Part shown: positions 1-6,291 of the stretch, in pieces
Position numbering within the stretch: position 1 is the stretch's first letter
Layout: every line of letters begins with the position of its first letter
Assembly: GCA_009782435.1 (NCBI GenBank)
Contig: WRJA01000014.1
Coordinates: forward strand, 1 to 38,174
Origin: Oscillospiraceae bacterium
GTDB taxonomy: Bacteria; Bacillota; Clostridia; Oscillospirales; Oscillospiraceae
DNA length: 38,174 bases
Reading direction: 5' to 3'
Notes under the pieces: generated by a model
The model's database searches: none
Told to the model about the DNA's origin: nothing
Seen by the model: only the letters and a program-made list of their open reading frames with translations
Position numbers and translations under genes: made by a program

Positions 1-1
1 C

Positions 2-211
2 GAAGAAAAGATTGTCTTCTGGATAAACCGTTTTAAGGGTGGCGATGTTACAGATATAACTTACCAGCGAGCGATAATCGACATATTCGTGAATGCGATA
101 TACATCTACGATGACCGGATCGTGCTGACCTACAACTTCAAGAGCGATTCCCGCACGATCAACCTTGCCGACATTGAGATTTCGGATTTACCACAAACCG
201 CTCCGCCATAA
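2..211 (+). CDS. Large serine recombinase, C-terminal fragment (cut by window start)
   Basis: An open frame enters from the left edge and ends at the TAA at 209-211, giving 69 residues. The peptide (WINRFKGGD, then DIFVNAIYIYDDRIVLTYNFK, split here as DIFVNAIYIY and DDRIVLTYNFK, ending ADIEISDLPQTAPP) matches the C-terminal end I know from large serine site-specific recombinases of clostridial integrative elements. These enzymes excise and integrate mobile DNA through an N-terminal catalytic serine, which lies outside the window. An intrinsic terminator follows at once. Together with the tRNA remnant at 1853-1880 it suggests the window opens inside an integrated element. The assignment rests on the tail only. 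Confidence 0.75.
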   Translation, partial: EEKIVFWINRFKGGDVTDITYQRAIIDIFVNAIYIYDDRIVLTYNFKSDSRTINLADIEISDLPQTAPP

Positions 212-243
212 AGCCCGTAACCGCAAGAGGTTGCCGGCTTTTT
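210..243 (+). terminator. Intrinsic terminator after the serine recombinase
   Basis: A hairpin with arms 210-222 and 229-241, one mismatch and a six-base loop runs into a T tract. It begins inside the recombinase stop codon, so it most likely ends that transcript. Confidence 0.55.
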
Positions 244-257
244 CCTTGTCATTTTTA

Positions 258-318
258 TTGCCCGGTTTTCTGTTTTTGTTGCCCGTTTCCGATTGTTGCC
301 CTGATATTTGTTGCCCGG
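258..318 (+). repeat. Four spaced copies of a TTGCCC(G) heptamer
   Basis: TTGCCCG or TTGCCCT starts at 258, 279, 296 and 311, separated by T-rich DNA (spacings 21, 17 and 15). This lies between the recombinase terminator and the 3' end of the opposing ATPase gene. The function is unknown. Irregular spacing argues against classical iterons, and chance in low-complexity T-rich DNA is possible. Confidence 0.3.
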
Positions 319-427
319 TAAAAATTTCGCATACACAATATTCATAAAAAATGTATGCTGTATAACGAGCCGTTACCGCTTCAAGGTTCGCAGATGCGAA
401 ACTTATTGTACCTTATCTGAGATTTGG

Positions 428-1750
428 TCAAGTATCCAATAGAAAATCGGTCAGCATGATCACCTTGATCCCATCCTGCGTCGCCGGATTGTCGCAGTGG
501 TTGGCGATGATAATCTTCTCATAATTGTCCCGAATCTTGCGAAGCGGCGCAAACTCGCGCTCCCTTGCGGACGGCTCGTTCATGGATTCGGTCACTTGGA
601 TATATCGTTTTTCGCCGGCGTTGGCGGCGATAAAATCCACCTCCCTATCGCCGACTTTACCGATCGCCACATCGTATCCGCGGCGGAGCAGCTCGAAGCA
701 GACAATGTTTTCGATGATGTGTCCGGCGTCCGTATCACGAAAACCGAGCAGATAATTTCGCAAACCGATGTCCGCGATATAATACTTTCCGAGCGTTCGC
801 AGATACTCTTTTCCCTTGATATCGAAGCGTTTGATCTCATAAAACACAAAGGATTCCAACAGTGCGCCCACATAGGCCTGGATGGTCTGCACGGCGGGTT
901 TGCCTTTTCGGTTGTCGCTGTCGAGCAGCTTTTCGTTCATCAGCGTGTTGCCGATAGAGGTGATGGAGGTGCTGTTTCCGATGTTGTCGGCCAAGAACAT
1001 GATGATCTTTCTCAGCAGATCGGAGTCCGTGATCTGCCGTTGGCCCCGGCGCTTTTCACGCTCTAAAATATCCCGCACCACGACGGTGGAGTACACTCCA
1101 TCCAGCAACGTCAGCGCCTTGTCGGTGTCCAACCCCACATCGGCGATCCCCGGCATGCCGCCGAATTTCATGTACGCTTCCAACAATTCTCTCGGCTCGT
1201 AGCTTTCGTTTGCGGCGTCAAATATCCGCCTGCGCGTTCCACCTGACGGGCTTTTTGTCTCCCTGACCGTATAACCGTGAAAGTCAAGAAATTCACGGAA
1301 AGAGAGCGGAAGCATCTTGATCTCCACGCTTCTCCCGGCGAGATATGTCGCGTACTCCGAAGAAAGCAGGTAGGCGTTTGAGCCGGTCACACAGATGTCA
1401 CAATCGAAATCGACGCGGAAGGAATTGACCGCGTCCTGCCATTGCTCAATCCGCTGTACTTCATCGAGAAACAGATAGACCCGCTTGCCCGCTGGCAGAC
1501 GTTCTTTCACATATCGATACAGCATCTCAACACCCATGCCCCGAAACTCCATCGACTCAAAATTGATCTCGATGATCTGCTCGTCCGCGACGCCGTTTTG
1601 ACGCAGATGCCGCGCCATCAGTTTCATCAGGCTGGACTTGCCACAGCGCCGTATCCCTGTTATAATCTTAACAGGCTCAGTATCTTGAAACGCGATCAGC
1701 CGATTCAGATAAAGGTCGCGGCTGCGCAGTTGGGATTCGTTCTTCAGCAT
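428..1750 (-). CDS. AAA-family ATPase with DUF4143 domain
   Basis: A 440-residue protein of the common ATP-binding/DUF4143 family. The N-terminal AAA part has a Walker A motif GIRRCGKSS (about residues 32-40) and a Walker B strand YLFLDEVQ. The C-terminal part (YYIADIGLRN, then DREVDFIAAN and YIQV) matches the DUF4143 region with its restriction-endonuclease-like fold. The cellular role of the family is not established; members are often carried by mobile or accessory DNA, as here. I place the start at the ATG at 1750 because a GGAGGTGG ribosome binding site lies just upstream. The frame stays open upstream to 1984, but only by reading antisense through the tRNA remnant, which is not protein-coding. 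Confidence 0.85.
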   Translation of the reverse strand: MLKNESQLRSRDLYLNRLIAFQDTEPVKIITGIRRCGKSSLMKLMARHLRQNGVADEQIIEINFESMEFRGMGVEMLYRYVKERLPAGKRVYLFLDEVQRIEQWQDAVNSFRVDFDCDICVTGSNAYLLSSEYATYLAGRSVEIKMLPLSFREFLDFHGYTVRETKSPSGGTRRRIFDAANESYEPRELLEAYMKFGGMPGIADVGLDTDKALTLLDGVYSTVVVRDILEREKRRGQRQITDSDLLRKIIMFLADNIGNSTSITSIGNTLMNEKLLDSDNRKGKPAVQTIQAYVGALLESFVFYEIKRFDIKGKEYLRTLGKYYIADIGLRNYLLGFRDTDAGHIIENIVCFELLRRGYDVAIGKVGDREVDFIAANAGEKRYIQVTESMNEPSAREREFAPLRKIRDNYEKIIIANHCDNPATQDGIKVIMLTDFLLDT

Positions 1751-1852
1751 TGAACCACCTCCACTGACAGCATACCACAAACTACCCAAAATAATCAAGT
1801 TTGTATTATCAATGTTGAAAAACTTTTTATTTTGAGAAATTAGTAACATGTA

Positions 1853-1880
1853 GCGGGTTCGAATCCCGCCCCCTCCGCCA
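1853..1880 (+). pseudogene. tRNA 3' end remnant (probably tRNA-Ser), candidate att site
   Basis: The stretch has a perfect T arm: stem GCGGG at 1853-1857, TTCGAAT loop, stem CCCGC at 1865-1869. The 3' acceptor strand CCCCTCC (1870-1876), discriminator G and encoded CCA (1878-1880) follow. A matching 5' acceptor strand GGAGGGG and the D and anticodon arms are absent from the preceding AT-rich DNA, so only the 3' part exists. The discriminator G and acceptor sequence fit tRNA-Ser. Such orphan ends are left where an element has integrated into a tRNA gene. The orientation puts the element on the left (containing the recombinase and ATPase) and the chromosome on the right. Confidence 0.75.
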
Positions 1881-1964
1881 AAAAAGTGAACCCAAACCGT
1901 TTTTTTATCAGGCAGGTGTTCGCTTTTCTGTCGACATAAAATTCCGGTTAGGCGGGTGCGTGTA

Positions 1965-2366
1965 ATGGATGCATTGATGTTCAAAAAGATGAAAGTTAAA
2001 CCCGGCTGTTCGGCAATGGTTTTCCACGCGCCCGCTGATTATCCCAAAAGCGAGGAATATGTTTGGCAAAATACGGGAAAGGCGGATTTTATACACCTGT
2101 TTACGGAAAGCCGCGAGCAGTTTATGAGCCGGTTTCCCGATGCGGCGGAAGCCTGCAAGGATAACGGGTCGTTTTGGGTTTCCTATCCGAAATCCAAGGG
2201 GAAAAAAGTATATGACATAAATCGCGACAGTCTTTGGGGCTTACTTCAGTCGGTCGGATTTCATCCCGTGTCGCAAATCGCGCCGGATGAGGAATGGTCG
2301 GCTCTGCGTGTAAAACGAAATGAACCCGGCGTTGTTTATGAGCCGCCGGGAAATGTAAAAAAATGA
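1965..2366 (+). CDS. DUF3052-family protein
   Basis: A protein of about 133 residues with the layout of DUF3052 proteins: an N-terminal glycine turn (KVKPGCSAMVFHAP), the strand ADFIHLFTESREQF, a central WVSYPKSKGKKVYDINRD segment and a terminal DEEWSALRVKR. The family is small and uncharacterised. The start is uncertain: GTG 1956, ATG 1965 and ATG 1977 are all in frame, and I chose 1965 because a G-rich stretch precedes it. It is the first gene on the chromosomal side of the tRNA remnant, with no obvious partner. Confidence 0.6.
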   Translation: MDALMFKKMKVKPGCSAMVFHAPADYPKSEEYVWQNTGKADFIHLFTESREQFMSRFPDAAEACKDNGSFWVSYPKSKGKKVYDINRDSLWGLLQSVGFHPVSQIAPDEEWSALRVKRNEPGVVYEPPGNVKK

Positions 2367-2458
2367 AAACACACGGATTTGTTATTTACTCATATTATAA
2401 CTTCGGCATGCCGGCGCCCCGAGTAAGCCTATTATTTATTTGACAGGAGAGTAAAAAA

Positions 2459-3568
2459 ATGAAAAGACCGATATGCTTTATTCTTGTGATTGTTTTGACC
2501 CTGACATTTTTATCCGCATGCGCAGGCGGCGGCAATAACGTTGCTTCGACACCTCCTCCGGCGCAAAACACAACGCAACCGGCAACGCCTCCGCCTCCCC
2601 CGGAGCAAGCGGAAGGATGGGATTTTTCCGACGCGACTAATGTTAACCTCGCCTTCGCGATATATATACCTGAAAACGACGCCACCACACAAGATCTGTG
2701 CAGATATTTGGACCTTGTCAAGGAATATACCGAAGGAACGGTCGATTATACCCTCTACGCCGCTCAAACACTGTGTAACGGAAACGAGGAACTTGACGCT
2801 GTTAAGAACGGTTTGGCTGACATTACATTTTTTTATGTGGCTATGGGGTCCGGCGCTCTGCCCATCGGTTATATCCTTGAATACCCCGCGATCCCCTATA
2901 ACAACGACAAGTCCGCCTCATATACATTCACCGATTGGTTCAATCAGCTGAAGCCGGCGGAGCTGGATGATTTTAAATTTCTTTTTTCCATAGGTCAAGG
3001 CAACGGCGGGTATATAACGACCTCTCCCATCAGGACATTCGAAGATTTTTCCGGTAAACAGATTCGCTGCGGTGCTGCTCAGGCGCTTACCATGACGGCA
3101 TACGGCGCAATTCCGGTCGTTTTGGTGATAGCCGAGGTTTATGAAGCCTTGAGGACCGGTGTTATTGACGCTTCTTCCGGTATGCTTCACGGCGCAAGAG
3201 CGTTTAATCTGTATGAGGTCACTCAATACGCCACTCCCGATCCGTTCTATATCAGCTCATATCTGGTAGTAATGAACAAAGATGTTTGGAATTCTCTTAC
3301 TTTCGACCAGCAAGACGCTATGGAAAAGGCTACCGATTACGCTTTCGATCTGTATCTTGCGCCGGCAAGATATGATGACGGCATAGCAGCCGTAAAGGTT
3401 TTCGAAGAAAACGGGCTTGAAATCATTCGGCTTGACGATAAGGCTCTGTCAACGATGAAGGATATCAATGAAACCGTGTTGGGAGAATACGCATCGACCG
3501 TACCCGGAGGTCCCGAAGCAGTAGCTCTTTTGAAAGAACTTGCTGCGAAATACAACGGAATATTCTGA
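2459..3568 (+). CDS. TRAP-type solute-binding lipoprotein (DctP family)
   Basis: A 369-residue extracytoplasmic binding protein. The N-terminus is a lipoprotein signal with lipobox LSAC (Cys21), then a Pro/Gln/Thr-rich linker (to about residue 50), then a DctP-like fold. Recognisable parts are LGLADITFFYVAM-like (here NGLADITFFYVAM), the ligand-binding stretch FSGKQIRCGAAQALTMTAYG (about 200-220) and EVYEALRTGVIDASSGM. In TRAP transporters it hands an organic acid or related solute to DctQ and DctM in the membrane. Neither subunit is encoded nearby, so it is an orphan receptor here. An AGGAGAG site precedes the ATG, and a strong hairpin ends the gene. The substrate cannot be told. Confidence 0.8.
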   Translation: MKRPICFILVIVLTLTFLSACAGGGNNVASTPPPAQNTTQPATPPPPPEQAEGWDFSDATNVNLAFAIYIPENDATTQDLCRYLDLVKEYTEGTVDYTLYAAQTLCNGNEELDAVKNGLADITFFYVAMGSGALPIGYILEYPAIPYNNDKSASYTFTDWFNQLKPAELDDFKFLFSIGQGNGGYITTSPIRTFEDFSGKQIRCGAAQALTMTAYGAIPVVLVIAEVYEALRTGVIDASSGMLHGARAFNLYEVTQYATPDPFYISSYLVVMNKDVWNSLTFDQQDAMEKATDYAFDLYLAPARYDDGIAAVKVFEENGLEIIRLDDKALSTMKDINETVLGEYASTVPGGPEAVALLKELAAKYNGIF

Positions 3569-3572
3569 CCGG

Positions 3573-3610
3573 ACACAAATCCCCGCGGCATACGCCGCGG
3601 GGATTTGTGT
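3573..3610 (+). terminator. Long perfect hairpin after the TRAP binding protein gene
   Basis: Arms 3573-3589 and 3594-3610 are perfectly complementary (17 bp, GC-rich centre) with a 4-base loop. Only a short T tract follows, so it may be a terminator, an mRNA 3'-stabilising structure, or both. It lies between the binding-protein gene and the DUF169 gene. Confidence 0.65.
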
Positions 3611-3675
3611 TTGAGAACGTTGACCTGCGTTATGCCGCTGCATTTATGCTTTTATGGTTACACAAGGAGTTTATT

Positions 3676-4443
3676 ATGAATCAAAAAGCCGCAGACTTGT
3701 TTAAAAAATTAGCGCTCCCCTATCCGGCGGTTGCAATTAAATACTGCTACAGCCGGCCGGAAAATATCGATCATACGGATGAAATACTTTCCTTCTGCCA
3801 GTTTATAAAAAAAGCCCAGGATTCCGGAAAATGCTTCTATACGACAAAAGAAGATGACAACTGTTTCGGCAAAATGGTATTGGGTATGATCCCCAAACCG
3901 CCATTCGAAGCTTCGGGGCAAGCCGGCTGTGATTTTGGTGTCTTTAAAACTCAGGCTCCGAACGCGCGTCTTTATAATCTGATCCCCTCCCTTATCCCGG
4001 GAGCTTGCAATTATGTGGTTTTTTGCCCGACAGATATTTGTGATTTTGAACCGGACCTCATTATTTGCGTCGCTCAGCCGGCTCAAGCTGATATAATCAT
4101 GAGGGCAACCAGTTATATCTCCGGGGATCTGTGGGAGTCGAAAAGCTCACACGTTTTGAGCTGTGCATGGACTTATGTATATCCCTATTTAAGCGGAAAA
4201 GTGAATTTCTGCATCACCGGCTTACACCACGGCATGAAACGACGGAAAATATACCCTGCCGGCTTGCATATAATTGCTGTCCCGTTTGAAAAGATACACG
4301 AAGTAATCACGGCTCTTGATGAAATGGACTGGGAACTGATCGCAATGAAAGAAGACGAAGAAAGCAAGGCGTTACTGAAGGAAAAAATGGAAAATTGGAA
4401 AAAAATGAGCCGGGCGGAAGGCGGAAATGATACCGTCTTTTAA
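3676..4443 (+). CDS. DUF169-family protein
   Basis: A 255-residue protein with the features of the DUF169 family: an N-terminal PYPAVAIKYC segment, a CQFIKKA cysteine region, YNLIPSLIPGACNYVVFCP, and IICVAQPAQADIIMRA (about residues 150-165). It is Cys-rich and probably cytoplasmic; the family has no agreed activity. The ATG at 3676 has an AAGGAG site at ideal distance. The frame runs upstream to 3607, but that part lies in the hairpin and has no start with a ribosome site. Its position after an orphan TRAP receptor is suggestive, but the hairpin between them argues against strong co-transcription. Confidence 0.75.
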   Translation: MNQKAADLFKKLALPYPAVAIKYCYSRPENIDHTDEILSFCQFIKKAQDSGKCFYTTKEDDNCFGKMVLGMIPKPPFEASGQAGCDFGVFKTQAPNARLYNLIPSLIPGACNYVVFCPTDICDFEPDLIICVAQPAQADIIMRATSYISGDLWESKSSHVLSCAWTYVYPYLSGKVNFCITGLHHGMKRRKIYPAGLHIIAVPFEKIHEVITALDEMDWELIAMKEDEESKALLKEKMENWKKMSRAEGGNDTVF

Positions 4444-4499
4444 AAAGCGAAACAAAACGGCAAAATTTTAAGGACAGCATTTCCGGGGACGACCATCAA

Positions 4500-4537
4500 A
4501 GGCTGTTATGATTGACAACCGGTTGTAATTACAGCCT
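4500..4537. terminator. Nested hairpin between convergent genes
   Basis: Outer arms AGGCTGT (4500-4506) and ACAGCCT (4531-4537) enclose an inner palindrome ACAACC/GGTTGT (4515-4526). It sits between the convergent DUF169 and DUF1697 genes and may end both transcripts, although there is no long T tract on either side. Confidence 0.4.
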
Positions 4538-4577
4538 TCATATATGCGAGCGCCGGTGAAACATCCTGATTCCTCAT

Positions 4578-5132
4578 TCATTTTTTTGCTTCTCCCGCAA
4601 GCTTCGCCAATTTGAAAGCGGTGTTGGCGTTTCGCACGGTCACCGCATTATATATCGACTCATCCTTCGGAATGATTTTCGACACCCGTGTTCGGGAAAA
4701 GGTCGCTTTGGGCGCAGACCAAAAAATACCCCTGCCGTAATATGCCAAACGTTCATACTCTTCCTTGATTTGACCTATGCGGGCAACGATTTGCCGCGCC
4801 GTTGCGGGAGGAATGACGAAAAAAGCATCGTGCCGTGAATCCGGCATTTTGATCCACCATTCGGGCGCGTGAGACAATGCATCAATCAGATCGGCCGCCG
4901 GGGTCACAAAAACCGGGATGCTGATACCGAAGCGCTCTGCGATCAGACTTTCACAAGCGGGTTTGATTTCGGTTTCTTCCGAAACACTGTCAAACAACAC
5001 ATTGCCGCTGTTAATATAAGTGGTAACACTTTGAAATCCCCGCTGTTCAAAGGCATTTTTCAGGTCAGCCATTTTTATAATGTTTTTTCCGCCGACATTG
5101 ACGCCCCGCAGCAAGGCGATGTATTTCATCAT
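4578..5132 (-). CDS. DUF1697-family protein
   Basis: A 184-residue protein at the usual length of the DUF1697 family. It opens with the hallmark MMKYIALLRGVNVGGKN and continues with MADLKNAFEQRGF and TYINSGNVLFDS, the strongest family signature; DAFFVIPP and GRGIFWSAP follow. The family is widespread, cytoplasmic and functionally uncharacterised. Two adjacent ATG codons (5132 and 5129) follow an AAGGAG site, and the first is at good spacing. It is transcribed alone, convergent with the DUF169 gene. Confidence 0.85.
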   Translation of the reverse strand: MMKYIALLRGVNVGGKNIIKMADLKNAFEQRGFQSVTTYINSGNVLFDSVSEETEIKPACESLIAERFGISIPVFVTPAADLIDALSHAPEWWIKMPDSRHDAFFVIPPATARQIVARIGQIKEEYERLAYYGRGIFWSAPKATFSRTRVSKIIPKDESIYNAVTVRNANTAFKLAKLAGEAKK

Positions 5133-5256
5133 TTGACAACTCCTTATTATTTACTTCTGCTTCATCTGATATTAACACGGAAAAGCCGTGATGTCGCTCT
5201 CTTTTTTCTCTCCGGAGCATTGCCGCATTTTTTACACATATATCAGGTTTTGTTAA

Positions 5257-5589
5257 ACGGATCAACAAAGTAAATGTCAATATAGTTCACTTACGGCAAA
5301 ATGGTTCATTATCACCCGCGGGCTGTTCCGATTCAAGGTGATGGGCCGCGAGTTCGAGGCTTATCCCGACTGCTTGGTAAGCATACCGCCATACTCCGTT
5401 TTCGAACTCGAATCGCTTGAAGACGGCTCTAAGCTTTATGATTGCGGCGGCTCCGCCCGGTTATTGGATCTTTTGGAGGATTTGCACGCCTGCAGAGAAC
5501 ATGAACCGGAGAAGCTGAAGAACAAGGGATTTATTAAGCAACTCTTGCGTCAAACCGGTTGTTGGGTCACAGAATTCGGCCGCAGATAA
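5257..5589 (+). pseudogene. 5'-truncated cupin-domain gene
   Basis: The reading frame is open from the stop at 5254-5256 to the TAG-less end at 5589 (TAA at 5587-5589). Residues matching a cupin barrel begin well before any start codon: KWFIITRGLFRFKV (from about 5299), then FEAYPDCLVSIPPYSVFELE and a tail SARLLDLLEDL. The first usable starts, GTG 5338 and ATG 5341, would drop strands of the fold, and the first cupin motif is missing. In the second motif the usual metal-binding His is Phe. I read this as the C-terminal half of a broken cupin gene. A short functional protein from 5338 is the alternative. Confidence 0.5.
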
Positions 5590-5612
5590 ACCAAAAAATA
5601 TGAGGAAGCGTT

Positions 5613-6155
5613 ATGTATTTTGAAAAAGCCGGGAAAGATAACACCGACCAAACCATAGAAATCGCGCTTAAGGCGGCAAAAACGCGCGGTATAAGGCACA
5701 TAGTCGTCGCGTCGCACACCGGAGCTACGGCCCTGAAGCTTATCGGCCAGGACGGTCTCAATGTGGTTTGCGTGAGCGGCGCGAACGGAGCGCGCGAAAA
5801 AGGAAAAAACGATATGCCGCCGGATACAAGGCAAGATCTGATCTCCCGCGGAATTAAAGTCGTTACGGCGAGCCATGTATTGAGCGGCGTCGAGCGCGGC
5901 ATAAGCACAAAAGCCGGCGGCATGTATCCCGCCGAGATCATGGCCTTCACACTGAGAATGTTCGGTCAGGGCATAAAGGTTTGCGTTGAAATATCTGTCA
6001 TGGCTTTGGATGCGGACACTATTCCTTTGGGCGAGCCTGTGATCGCCATAGGCGGAACTTGGACCGGCGCCGACAGCGCCGCCGTATTGACGCCGTCACA
6101 CGCCTCAAGCGTATTTGAAACAAAAATCCACGAGATACTATGTAAGCCGCTCTGA
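5613..6155 (+). CDS. Pyruvate kinase alpha/beta-domain-like protein
   Basis: A 180-residue stand-alone protein resembling the C-terminal alpha/beta (allosteric) domain of pyruvate kinase, without its catalytic barrel. Supporting stretches are TIEIALKAAKTRGIRHIVVA, SHTGATALKL, and the C-terminal VIAIGGTWTGADSAAVLTP. Stand-alone members of this family are found in many anaerobes, and their role is unknown. The ATG at 5613 has an AGGA site and starts 23 bp after the cupin remnant, so the two were probably one transcript. A 19-bp hairpin ends the unit. Confidence 0.7.
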   Translation: MYFEKAGKDNTDQTIEIALKAAKTRGIRHIVVASHTGATALKLIGQDGLNVVCVSGANGAREKGKNDMPPDTRQDLISRGIKVVTASHVLSGVERGISTKAGGMYPAEIMAFTLRMFGQGIKVCVEISVMALDADTIPLGEPVIAIGGTWTGADSAAVLTPSHASSVFETKIHEILCKPL

Positions 6156-6203
6156 ACGATTTCCCGCGCAAAGCGTTCCGCCTGTTCCGGTAAGAAAATT
6201 CGA

Positions 6204-6246
6204 TTAAATCATTCTCCCCCGCCGAAAGCGGGGGAGAATGATTTAA
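6204..6246. terminator. Bidirectional terminator, 19-bp perfect hairpin
   Basis: Arms 6204-6222 and 6228-6246 are perfectly complementary with loop CGAAA. The outer part is A/T-rich, so each direction has a T-containing 3' flank. It lies between convergent genes (5613-6155 plus, 6292-8727 minus), as expected for a shared terminator. Confidence 0.8.
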
Positions 6247-6291
6247 TATGTATTATGCTGCGGAGCGGCTGTTTGGTACAAAACGCCGGAT

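Noticed and set aside
1751-1984. N-terminal extension of the DUF4143 ATPase containing GGGGGIRTRYM
   Set aside because: This peptide is the antisense translation of the tRNA 3' end at 1853-1880; the ATG at 1750 has the ribosome site.
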